From positions 81,085 to 145,084 of the forward strand of contig CAWIJO010000023.1 in NCBI GenBank assembly GCA_963836355.1: a DNA stretch of 64,000 nucleotides, given 5' to 3'. Position numbers and translations under genes: made by a program. This stretch comes from Palsa-506 sp963836355. Lineage in GTDB: Bacteria; Actinomycetota; Actinomycetes; Streptosporangiales; Streptosporangiaceae. This document shows positions 35,760 through 43,348 of this stretch, piece by piece. Each line of letters starts with the position of its first letter. Within the stretch, counting starts at the first letter, position 1. The notes below the pieces were generated by a model that was given only the letters and a program-made list of their open reading frames with translations, did no database searches and had not been told where the DNA came from.

Positions 35760-36010
35760 CGCGTGCTCGCCGGATCGCGGGCGGCAGCCGCCAGAATCCG
35801 CGGCCTCGAAGAGCGGCTCCGCCGATCTCGTCGCCGTGCAGACGATATCCGCGCCGCGCACCGCATGCCGGGTCTCCCGGGCCGGCCCACGGTGACGCCC
35901 GGGTGCGCGGCCCGCAGCCGCTCGCAAAGTTCCTCGCTGCGCTGCTGGTGCCTGCTGTATACCCGGATCTCGCCGATCGGCCGGACCGCGCAGACTCCGG
36001 CGACCTGAAT
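35760..36010 (-). pseudogene. Ornithine cyclodeaminase/mu-crystallin family remnant
   Basis: One minus frame reads VCAVRPIGEIRVYSRHQQRS and then LCERLRAAHPGVTV. After a break near 35885-35895 another continues RHAVRGADIVCTATRSAEPL. Together these match the NAD-binding core of the ornithine cyclodeaminase family (Q-x-x-AVCAVR...VYSR...V-x-GADIVCTAT). Nothing recognisable precedes or follows, so ~85 of ~320 residues remain. The 3' flank toward 35640 and the AT-richer DNA at 36010-36230 hold no gene I can support. Confidence 0.6.
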
Positions 36011-36310
36011 AGGAAATGCGCTGGAGCTAACCTCAAGTCTTATCTGCTGGCCGGCCAGCCGGGCGCGCCGGCCGGACCTCATTCCATAAAGAGCTGCTGG
36101 CGGTATTTCCGGCAAGCCGGAGTATATTCCTATCTGTGCCCATCTATTCATTCGGCAGTCCAGATCTATGTCCGTAAGGAAAATAATCCGGGCCGACTCT
36201 AATCTGTGAAAGCGCAGCCGAGTCTATTACCATGAGTGCAGCTCGATGCTTTATTGCCGCCGTCGTGAGCGTCCGCTCGCGAGTGGTCAATCGGGAGAAG
36301 GGCGGAACCC

Positions 36311-37051
36311 GTGAGCACACAAGGGAAACTGACCAGCCAGGCCGAGGCCGCGGCCGCGGCCGCGGTACCCGAGCAGGCCAGCAGGGCCGGAGCCGTGAGC
36401 ATGCCAGGAAAACTGGCCATCGGGGCCAACGGCAAGGTGACCGGGCCGGCCAGCATCGGCTACAACGATCCGTTCCCGTGCGTTAACGGATCCTGGGGAT
36501 CCAAGGCAATTCAGGGCGTCGTTATGCACACAATGGTCGGTAACCTGCCCGGCACGATCACCGTCTTCAACGACCCCTCTTATCAGGCCAGCGCGCATTT
36601 CGGCATCAATCAGCAAGGCCACATCCACCAGTTCGGCCCGATCGGCCAGGGATGGATCGCCTGGGCGGAGATGGCAGGCAATGCCACCTGGTACTCGATC
36701 GAGCACGCCGACAACGCCAACACCGAGAATCCGCTGACCGACGCCCAGATCGCCGCGTCCGCTCAGCTGGTGGAGGCGCTGTCCGCGTTCGCCGGGTTCC
36801 CGCTGCAGGTGACCGACAGCACGGGCGGGCGCGGTTACGGCACTCACGTCATGGGCGGTGCGGCCTGGGGCGGTCACACCTGCCCGGGGCCCGGGCCGCG
36901 GGCCGGCCAGCGGCACGCGATCATCAAGCTCGCCAGGCTGATCCGGCATCCGCCGCCGCCGGAGCCATGGCAGGCCAGGGCGCTGGTGAAGGCCGCGGCG
37001 ATCGAGGCTGAGCTAGCCGGCCTGGTGACGCTGCTGCAAGCGCACCAGTGA
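36311..37051 (+). CDS. N-acetylmuramoyl-L-alanine amidase (PGRP/Amidase_2 fold)
   Basis: A 246-residue protein from GTG 36311. It has the zinc-amidase pattern: first ligand His in GVVMHTMVGN, then ASAHFGINQQGHIHQFGPIG, the Glu-containing TWYSIEHAD, and the second His in AAWGGHTCPGPGPRAGQRH. The enzyme cuts the bond between muramic acid and the stem peptide of peptidoglycan. No signal peptide is present: the first 30 residues are polar and Ala-rich. This is more like a phage endolysin or a protein released by lysis than a Sec-exported autolysin. Confidence 0.87.
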   Translation: MSTQGKLTSQAEAAAAAAVPEQASRAGAVSMPGKLAIGANGKVTGPASIGYNDPFPCVNGSWGSKAIQGVVMHTMVGNLPGTITVFNDPSYQASAHFGINQQGHIHQFGPIGQGWIAWAEMAGNATWYSIEHADNANTENPLTDAQIAASAQLVEALSAFAGFPLQVTDSTGGRGYGTHVMGGAAWGGHTCPGPGPRAGQRHAIIKLARLIRHPPPPEPWQARALVKAAAIEAELAGLVTLLQAHQ

Positions 37052-37110
37052 CCTGGCGATCCCCGAATACGGCAATATGACCATTAGTTCCACCACTAGC
37101 ATGTGGCTCC

Positions 37111-38259
37111 ATGCGATTCATGCGTGGTGGCCGACTCATTCCTGGCGGCCGACTCATTCCTGGTGGCACTGTGCTGGTGGCCGCACTCGCCGCGGTCTCG
37201 GGCGTCTCGGCCTGCGGGACGATGGCCAGTGCGCAGCGGGCATCCCTGTCGGCGGCTTCGCCGGCCCACTCGCCAGTGGCCGGTGCCACCGCGGCCGGTG
37301 CCAGAGGGGCCGCGCCGGTCGCCGGGTTGGTCGCCGGGCTGGTCAGCACTGCCCATCCGGATCATGTCGTCGGCGACGGGACGGCGGCGAGCTGCACCTC
37401 CCGCGCGGTCGTCCGGGCCGTGCGGGCCGGCGGCGTCATCACGTTCTCCTGCGGCCCCGGCCCGGTAACCATCGCGATGAAGGCCACCGCGAAGGTCCGC
37501 AACACGAGCCGGCGGGTCGTCCTTGACGGTGCCGGGAAGGTGACGCTGAGCGGCGGCGGCGTCCGGCGGATCTTGTATATGGACACCTGCGACAAGCGCC
37601 AGGTGTGGACCACATCGCATTGCGACGACCAGGCCCGGCCCCGGCTCGTCGTGCAGAACATGAGTTTTGCCCGCGGCAACGCAACCGGCCGGCATTTCGA
37701 TGGCGGCGGCGGCGGTGCCATCTTCGCCCGCGGCGGCCGCCTCCGGGTGATCAACTCGCGCTTCATCGGCAACCGCTGCGACTCGACCGGGCCGGATCTG
37801 GGCGGTGCCGCGATCCGCGCGCTGAACGAGTACCACGGCCGGCCGGTGTACATCATTCACGACACGTTCCGGCGCGGGGTGTGCTCCAACGGCGGCGCGC
37901 TGAGCAGCATCGGGGTGTCCTGGGACGTGCGGGACAGCCTTTTCGCCCACAACCGCGCGATCGGCAGCGGCGCCAACCCGGCCCGGCCCGGCACTCCCGG
38001 CGGCGGCAGCGGCGGCGCCCTCTACGCCGACGGAAACTCCTACACCGTCCGGATCAGCGGCTCGATCATCCGGAACAACCACGCCAGGGAGGGCGGCGGG
38101 GCCATCTTCTTCGTCAGCAACGACCGCACCGGCACCCTGCGGATCGCGCACTCGACGCTGCACCACAACCCGAGCGCCGGCTTCCACACCGCTGGCTTCC
38201 CAGGCATCTTCTTCATCGGCGCCGGCCGTCCGGTCATCGTCGATTCCGGCCTCAGCTGA
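37111..38259 (+). CDS. Secreted right-handed beta-helix protein
   Basis: A 382-residue protein. After a signal-like hydrophobic stretch (TVLVAALAAVSGVSACG, which contains a possible lipobox LSG/VSAC) comes an Ala-rich linker and then a parallel beta-helix with repeated short turns: VLDGAGKVTLSGGG, GGGGAIFARGGRLRVINSRF, GGALSSIGVSWDVRDSLF, GGALYADGNSYTVRISGS, GGGAIFFVSNDRTG. This fold occurs in pectate-lyase-like enzymes and in wall-associated surface proteins. No catalytic set can be assigned. The N-terminus contains a duplicated GGRLIP unit, encoded by a near-perfect 18-base repeat at 37126-37166. Confidence 0.8.
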   Translation: MRFMRGGRLIPGGRLIPGGTVLVAALAAVSGVSACGTMASAQRASLSAASPAHSPVAGATAAGARGAAPVAGLVAGLVSTAHPDHVVGDGTAASCTSRAVVRAVRAGGVITFSCGPGPVTIAMKATAKVRNTSRRVVLDGAGKVTLSGGGVRRILYMDTCDKRQVWTTSHCDDQARPRLVVQNMSFARGNATGRHFDGGGGGAIFARGGRLRVINSRFIGNRCDSTGPDLGGAAIRALNEYHGRPVYIIHDTFRRGVCSNGGALSSIGVSWDVRDSLFAHNRAIGSGANPARPGTPGGGSGGALYADGNSYTVRISGSIIRNNHAREGGGAIFFVSNDRTGTLRIAHSTLHHNPSAGFHTAGFPGIFFIGAGRPVIVDSGLS

Positions 38260-38426
38260 CCTTGCCGCGGACCAGCCGGCCGTCCTGGCGGGCCGTCCAC
38301 GATCCCGCTGGGCCGACCGGGATGCGGCACCCGCAGGGGCACACCGACACCCGGACGGAAGGGCGCGGTACCAAACACGGTGCCGGGACTGCCGTCATCG
38401 GCGGCCCCGGGCACCGTCATCGCGCC

Positions 38427-39917
38427 TCAGCGCTCTGGGTCGATGCCGTGAAATGCCGGCACCCGCACCGTCCGGTGACCGCGGGTACCGCCGAGGATCA
38501 CCTTACGGAGTGAGACGTCGTTTCCGGTGTTCGACTCGTGCAAGACCCGCTGCGGGTTGGCAATCACCGCGATGTAGTACGTGCCGTTCGGCAGGTGCGT
38601 GATGTTGAAGTCCTGGCCAGCCACCGACTGGAAGTACGTGTCGCCCCAGCCGACCGGCATTTCTTCCTGCACCCACAGGGCAGTGGGCGAGCCGCAGTCC
38701 CCGAAGGAGCCGGTGAACAGCGCATTCCATACCGCATGCGGCAGCAGCAGGTTCATATTGTCGCTCGGAAGTATGCAGAATCCTTGCTTGTGGCTGCGCA
38801 AGGCCACCGTCCTGGCGGAGTTGAGCAGCTGGTACCTGGCGAACTGCTCGAAGTGCCAGTGGTTGTGACCCTTACGGGTGTCGAAGCCCATGGTCCCGGC
38901 ACGCAGCCGTCCGACGAGGTGGCCATTCCGGAAGAAGTACTGGTAGGCCTTCATGACCGGCGAGCCGTTGGAGCGGAAGCCCTCCACGTCGAGCGGGCCG
39001 CCGCCGCCGATCCAGACCGTGGCGCCGAAATCAAGCTCGTCCCGCTCCGGCCTCGTCTTGGTCTTCTTGATGCGGCTGACATTGATCCCCCACGAAGGAG
39101 CGGGCGTCAGGTCCGGGAGAACGTCCCGCGGCGGGTTCTTCAGGGTCCTGGTCTTCGGCAGCTTCGGCAGCGTCCCGCCGTTGCCGTGGGCCTGGTGGCG
39201 GGCCGGTCCGCAGCACCCGGTTCCCTTGACCACGATGGCCTTGACGTGCGCGGTGGCATCGGCGGCTGAGATGTTCAGCAGGCTCCGGTACTTGCTGGTG
39301 ATCGTCGCGGTGATCTCGTACGTGCCGAGCCGGAGCCGGTAAGACTGGTCACTGAACTCGAACGGGTCGGCTCCCCAGCCCTTCTGGATGCCCCATACCG
39401 TGGCTACCTGGAAGGGATTACCCAGGCAGCTAAACAACATCGGATAGGGCGAGGTGGCGGGACTGTTAGGGCTCCCTCGCTGCGGGTCGAACACGTCCGG
39501 GCAGAAGGTGACCCGCTTCGATGCCACCACCTTGCCCTTGGAATTCGTCACGGTGACGTGCACGAAGCCCTTTAGCCCGTTGAAGCCATCCAGCAGGCTG
39601 GCCGACAGCGGCCTGACCTCGGTGCCGCCGCCCGGCAGGTGGATGACCTGCGAGATGGTGAGCGGCTTGGCATAGCTGGCCCGCCGCACATTGAACTGCA
39701 GCTGGGAGCCGAGCGACTCGACGTAGATGCCGGGGTCGAGGAACACCTCGTGTCCGAATCGGGGCACGGTAATGGTGTTCTGTGCGGCGAACAGGCGTAC
39801 GGACGGCCCTGGCGCCCCGGCCTGGGCGGCCATTGCCCCGAACGGCGCGGTCGCTGCGACCGTGCACCCGGCAACGGCGATGGCCGCATATCGCAGCCTC
39901 CATCGTGGTCTTTTCAT
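38427..39917 (-). CDS. Secreted lysyl-oxidase-family copper protein
   Basis: A 496-residue protein from ATG 39917 (GGAGAAGCGGGCC upstream). It has an N-terminal basic region and hydrophobic signal segment (RLRYAAIAVAGCTVAATAP) with Ala-x-Ala cleavage sites. The C-terminal half contains the copper-binding GHNHWHFEQFARYQLL and a following cysteine-rich block (GFCILPSDN, GSFGDCGSPTALWV, VGWGDTYFQSVAGQDFNI), all characteristic of bacterial lysyl oxidases. The enzyme would oxidise lysine side chains or amines outside the cell. The N-terminal ~250 residues form a separate beta-rich region with two adjacent Cys (GTGCCGPARHQ). Confidence 0.87.
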   Translation of the reverse strand: MKRPRWRLRYAAIAVAGCTVAATAPFGAMAAQAGAPGPSVRLFAAQNTITVPRFGHEVFLDPGIYVESLGSQLQFNVRRASYAKPLTISQVIHLPGGGTEVRPLSASLLDGFNGLKGFVHVTVTNSKGKVVASKRVTFCPDVFDPQRGSPNSPATSPYPMLFSCLGNPFQVATVWGIQKGWGADPFEFSDQSYRLRLGTYEITATITSKYRSLLNISAADATAHVKAIVVKGTGCCGPARHQAHGNGGTLPKLPKTRTLKNPPRDVLPDLTPAPSWGINVSRIKKTKTRPERDELDFGATVWIGGGGPLDVEGFRSNGSPVMKAYQYFFRNGHLVGRLRAGTMGFDTRKGHNHWHFEQFARYQLLNSARTVALRSHKQGFCILPSDNMNLLLPHAVWNALFTGSFGDCGSPTALWVQEEMPVGWGDTYFQSVAGQDFNITHLPNGTYYIAVIANPQRVLHESNTGNDVSLRKVILGGTRGHRTVRVPAFHGIDPER

Positions 39918-40104
39918 GGCCCGCTTCTCCTCCGCTGTCGTCCGTTTCCCCGAACAACAGACGCTCAAGCTCGGACAGGCGTTGCATTCCAAAGGGCCAG
40001 AAACTTGTCCGTCAGGTAACGATTCAGACTCGGCGTTGCCGGCTGGCGCCGTGGCGGGCCCGATATGATGTGGCAGCCCCGGGGCGCGGCCGGCGCAAAC
40101 GACA

Positions 40105-40135
40105 AGGCCCCCGCATGTATGAGATGCAGGGGCCT
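40105..40135 (-). terminator. Strong hairpin, probable terminator
   Basis: AGGCCCCCGCAT (40105-40116) pairs with ATGCAGGGGCCT (40124-40135) with one mismatch and a seven-base loop. Read on the minus strand, the stem is followed by TGTCGTTTG. It lies upstream of the lysyl-oxidase gene and downstream of the PP2C phosphatase gene, so it most likely ends the PP2C transcript. Confidence 0.55.
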
Positions 40136-40356
40136 CGCCTGGCCGTTCCCCGCCGACCTGCCGGTTGCCCGGCGAGCCCGCGGCTACTTGGCCAGCCACT
40201 GGTACCGGGTACCCGCCTGAAGTTCCGGTTTCCCGGTCCTTCCGCGTCTCCGGGGTTGCCCCCGGCGTGGTTCCCGTCTCCAGCAGTGAGGTATTTCTAC
40301 TGTCTCGCCAGCAGCCGCCGCAAGGGCCCCCTGGCAATGATTTCAAGATTCTTTAG

Positions 40357-40430
40357 CTGTCCACAAGATATCCACAAATATGGCCCAGTTGTCCCCCGGA
40401 CCAGGCACTTTTCCACCAGTCCGTGCACAA
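40357..40430. other. Cluster of DnaA-box-like 9-mers in an AT-richer patch
   Basis: Within 74 bases there are CTGTCCACA (40357), ATATCCACA (40368), TTGTCCCCC (40389), TTTTCCACC (40409) and, on the minus strand, TTGTGCACG (40430-40422). They match the actinomycete DnaA box TTGTCCACA at seven or eight of nine positions. The patch is unusually AT-rich for this window and lies in a non-coding interval of about 340 bases (40136-40479). Whether DnaA binds is unproven. Confidence 0.35.
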
Positions 40431-40479
40431 CTTCACGCACAGCCGGTGCACAGCCGATGGCGTGCACGCCGCCGCGCCG

Positions 40480-42183
40480 TCACTGGCGAATGCGGACGAG
40501 CACGAGCGTGCTGTCATCCTCGCCGTGCTCGCGCATCGTCTCGGTGACCGCCTCGCAGGCATCGCTCAGCAAGATCCCCGGGCGCGCCAACACGGCGCTG
40601 AGCGCCGCGCAGAGTTCGGCCATCCCGTCGCTGAGCGGCCGGGTCCGGCTTTCCACCAGGCCGTCGGTGTACAGCGCCAGCGTCGCGCCGGGAGGCAGCC
40701 TGACGTGCCTAGCCTCGAAGGAACCGGCTACCAGCCCGAGTGGCAGCCCCGGCGGCAGGTCAAGCAGGTGCGCCTCGCCGGGCAGTGCCACGACCGGCGG
40801 CAGGTGGCCGGCCTGGGCCGCCACGCAGGAACTGTCCGCCGGGTCGATGACCGTATAGATACAAGTGGCGAAGGGCGCGGCCAGGCCTGACGCCATCCGG
40901 TCCAGCCGGTGCAGGAGCTGTTCGGGCGGCAGCTCAAGGTCGGCCAGGATATGTGCGGCGGTGCGGAGCTGCACCATGACGGCGGCCGCCTCCGGCCCGT
41001 GGCCCATCGCATCGCCGACTATCAGCGCCGCCCGGCCGCCGGGCAGCGGGACGATGTCGTGCCAGTCGCCACCGACCATGCTGCCGCCGGCCGATAAGTG
41101 CCGGTGCGCTACCTCCAGGCCGGCCGGGACCTGCGGCCGGCCGGGAAGCAGGCTGTGCTGCAACGCGAGCGCGGTGCGCCGCTCCCGGTCAAACAGCCGG
41201 GCGTTGTCGATGCACACGGCGGCGCGGGACGTGAGCTCGGCGGCAAGGATCACGTCATCGGGGCCGAAGGCGGCGCGGCCGGCCGTGCGCCCGAACGCCG
41301 CGCAGCCCACCACCGCCCCGCGGGCGACGAGAGGCATTGCCAGGAAAGACGTGTAGCTCGCGGTGATCTCCCGGCCGCCTGGCCGCTGGCCGATCCGCTC
41401 GGCGGTATCGACGTCAAGGTGGTCGTACAGGACCGGGCTGCTCACCGCCATCGCGCGGAAGCAGGGCGTGCCCTCGCCGAGGACGACCACCTCGCCAGAG
41501 CGGAACAGGCTCTCCGTCACGTCATCGGGCTGGCCGGCCAGCCGGGCTGCGAGCCGCCGTACTAAGGCCGCGTGCAGCACCCGATGCGAGCCCGGCTCAT
41601 CCGCGGCGAACATGTGTTCCGGCAGGTAAATCGCGGCCGCGTCAGCGAAGCGCGGTACCGCGACATCGACGACCTCGCGTGCGGTCTGGGTCAGGTCGAG
41701 CGTGCTGCCGATCCTGACCGCAGCCTCGGTTAACAGGCTCGGGCCAGTTTGCGGCGACGCGAGCCGGGCGAGCACGAGCGTCCCGCCGCCCGGCCCGGCC
41801 AGCGGCTCGCACCGGATCGCGATGGCGGCACTGCGCGGGGTGCCTACGTCAGCGCCGCCCGCGACGCCGACGGTCATGGTTCCGGTCCATAGCCGCCCGG
41901 CGGCCACCTCGGCCAGCGCCTGTTGTAACAGCTGGCGCTGGCCGGGCACGGTTACCAGCACGTCGCACATCCCGCGGCCGAGGACCGCAGCGGCCGGCTT
42001 GCCGAATAGCCGCGCAGCGGTCATCGACCACGCGGCCACCAGGCCGGCGTGATCCAGCGTGAACGAGGCGATTCCAGCCAGGCCTTCCGCTTGCGGCGGT
42101 GGCGTGACCGGCGTGCCTTTCCCGGCGGTCTGCGGTTCCACTCGTATCTGTACCAACCTTGCCGACGGGCCCGTCAGGCGCAT
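40480..42183 (-). CDS. PP2C-type SpoIIE phosphatase with PAS-like and GAF domains
   Basis: A 567-residue protein. Residues ~35-130 resemble a PAS domain (FTLDHAGLVAAWSMTAARLF). Residues ~155-335 are a GAF domain (TLDLTQTAREVVDVAVPRFA, FLAMPLVARGAVVGCAAFG). The SpoIIE phosphatase follows an ALQHSLLPGRPQV linker, with metal-binding Asp in VGGDWHDIV and VGDAMGHGPEAA, GHLPPVVAL, TDGLVESRTRP and DDSTLVLVRI. In actinomycetes these enzymes dephosphorylate anti-anti-sigma factors. No such partner is adjacent. The start ATG 42183 has GAGGACGGGCC upstream. Confidence 0.92.
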   Translation of the reverse strand: MRLTGPSARLVQIRVEPQTAGKGTPVTPPPQAEGLAGIASFTLDHAGLVAAWSMTAARLFGKPAAAVLGRGMCDVLVTVPGQRQLLQQALAEVAAGRLWTGTMTVGVAGGADVGTPRSAAIAIRCEPLAGPGGGTLVLARLASPQTGPSLLTEAAVRIGSTLDLTQTAREVVDVAVPRFADAAAIYLPEHMFAADEPGSHRVLHAALVRRLAARLAGQPDDVTESLFRSGEVVVLGEGTPCFRAMAVSSPVLYDHLDVDTAERIGQRPGGREITASYTSFLAMPLVARGAVVGCAAFGRTAGRAAFGPDDVILAAELTSRAAVCIDNARLFDRERRTALALQHSLLPGRPQVPAGLEVAHRHLSAGGSMVGGDWHDIVPLPGGRAALIVGDAMGHGPEAAAVMVQLRTAAHILADLELPPEQLLHRLDRMASGLAAPFATCIYTVIDPADSSCVAAQAGHLPPVVALPGEAHLLDLPPGLPLGLVAGSFEARHVRLPPGATLALYTDGLVESRTRPLSDGMAELCAALSAVLARPGILLSDACEAVTETMREHGEDDSTLVLVRIRQ

Positions 42184-42346
42184 GGCGGCCCGTCCTCATA
42201 ATTGCCTGCCGGCCGCGCATCCTGCGGCTCAATGCGGGCGGCTATTGCCTGTACCCGACGTTATTGTGCAATCAGGAAATGTATAGCATCGTCGGCGAGA
42301 AAGTGGCATCGGCACAGCAGCTTAGATCATTAGAATACGATTCGGT

Positions 42347-42368
42347 TTCCGATCCGTCCGGATCGGAA
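42347..42368. promoter_or_regulatory. Perfect 9-bp inverted repeat upstream of methyltransferase gene
   Basis: TTCCGATCC (42347-42355) and GGATCGGAA (42360-42368) with a four-base loop, about 40 bases before the start codon of the methyltransferase gene. It follows an AT-rich stretch (TTAGATCATTAGAATACGAT) that probably contains the promoter. It may be an operator or an mRNA hairpin. Confidence 0.4.
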
Positions 42369-42408
42369 GCCCGGGAGATCGGCATTTGGGCAGGTGAGGA
42401 GGCCGTTG

Positions 42409-43220
42409 GTGGCTGGCGAGCCGGGCTGGATACCGCCTGGAGTCGACACACAGCGGGCGAATGCCGCCCGGGTCTACGACTACTGGCTGGGTGGCAGCCA
42501 CAACTTCCTGGCCGATCAGGACCTGGGCCGGGCGATCGCCGCGGTCGAGCCCAACGTCCGGGCGATCGCCCGGGCTAACCGCGCGTTCGTGGGCCGGGCC
42601 GTCCGGTTTCTGGTGGCCGAAGGGATCCGCCAGTTCCTCGACATCGGCTCCGGCATACCGACGCAGGGCAATGTGCACGAAGTGGCCCAGCGGGCGGATC
42701 CTGCGGCCCGGGTCGCCTACGCCGATTTCGACCCGGTGGCGATCGCGCACAGCAAGGCAATCTTGGCGAAGACCGAGAACACCACCATCATCGATGCCGA
42801 CCTGCGCGATCCGGAAAAGATCCTCGCCCACCCGGCGGCCCGGCGGCTGGTCGATTTCGGCCAGCCGGCGGCCTGCTGATCGTGGCCATCCTGCATTTCA
42901 TCGGTGACGCCGAGGATCCGTGGCGGCTGGTGGCCGCGCTGCGCGACTCGCTCGCGCCCGGCAGTTACCTGGTGCTGAGTCACGCCACCAACGAGAGCAA
43001 GCCCACCGTGGCGCAGGCCGCGGAGAAGGTTTACAACAGGAGCGTGGCCACCCAGGTGCAGCTGCGCTCGCATGCGGAGATCCTGCGCTTCTTCGACGGG
43101 TTCGACCTGGTGGATCCGGGGCTGGTCTACATCCCGCAGTGGCGGCCGGACTCACCCGCCGACGTGCCTGCTGACCCAACCCAGTTCTGGGGCCTGGTCG
43201 GCGTCGGCCGGAAGGCCTGA
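42409..43220 (+). pseudogene. DUF574-type S-adenosyl methyltransferase, frameshifted
   Basis: I prefer GTG 42409, with GAGGAGG five bases upstream, over GTG 42394. The first frame gives ANAARVYDYWLGGSHNFLAD, ANRAFVGRAVRFLVAEGIRQ, FLDIGSGIPTQGNVHEVAQ and YADFDPVAIAHS, the signature of the actinomycete SAM-methyltransferase family PF04672. The frame ends at a TGA within GGCGGCCTGCTGATC near 42868; one missing G would give LLIVAILHFIGDAEDPW and continue to the natural end (FWGLVGVGRKA). The two parts make a normal ~270-residue enzyme. Substrate unknown for the family. Confidence 0.85.
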
Positions 43221-43348
43221 CGGGCGGAAAGCCTGAAGGGCCGCACTGCGGGTACATCGACTGCAGCGTGAATAGCGGGATTAGGTCTTTCCTGGCGCGG
43301 TCCGAACGGTAGCGAGTACCGGATCACCCGGGCCGGCGAAGGGGCGGG

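Noticed and set aside
35500..36036. N-terminal extension of the ABC exporter frame
   Set aside because: The extra 179 codons have no protein-like pattern and overlie the ornithine cyclodeaminase remnant; GTG 35499 with its ribosome site is a better start.
40357..40430. Chromosomal replication origin
   Set aside because: No dnaA, dnaN, rpmH or parAB genes nearby; only loose DnaA-box matches.
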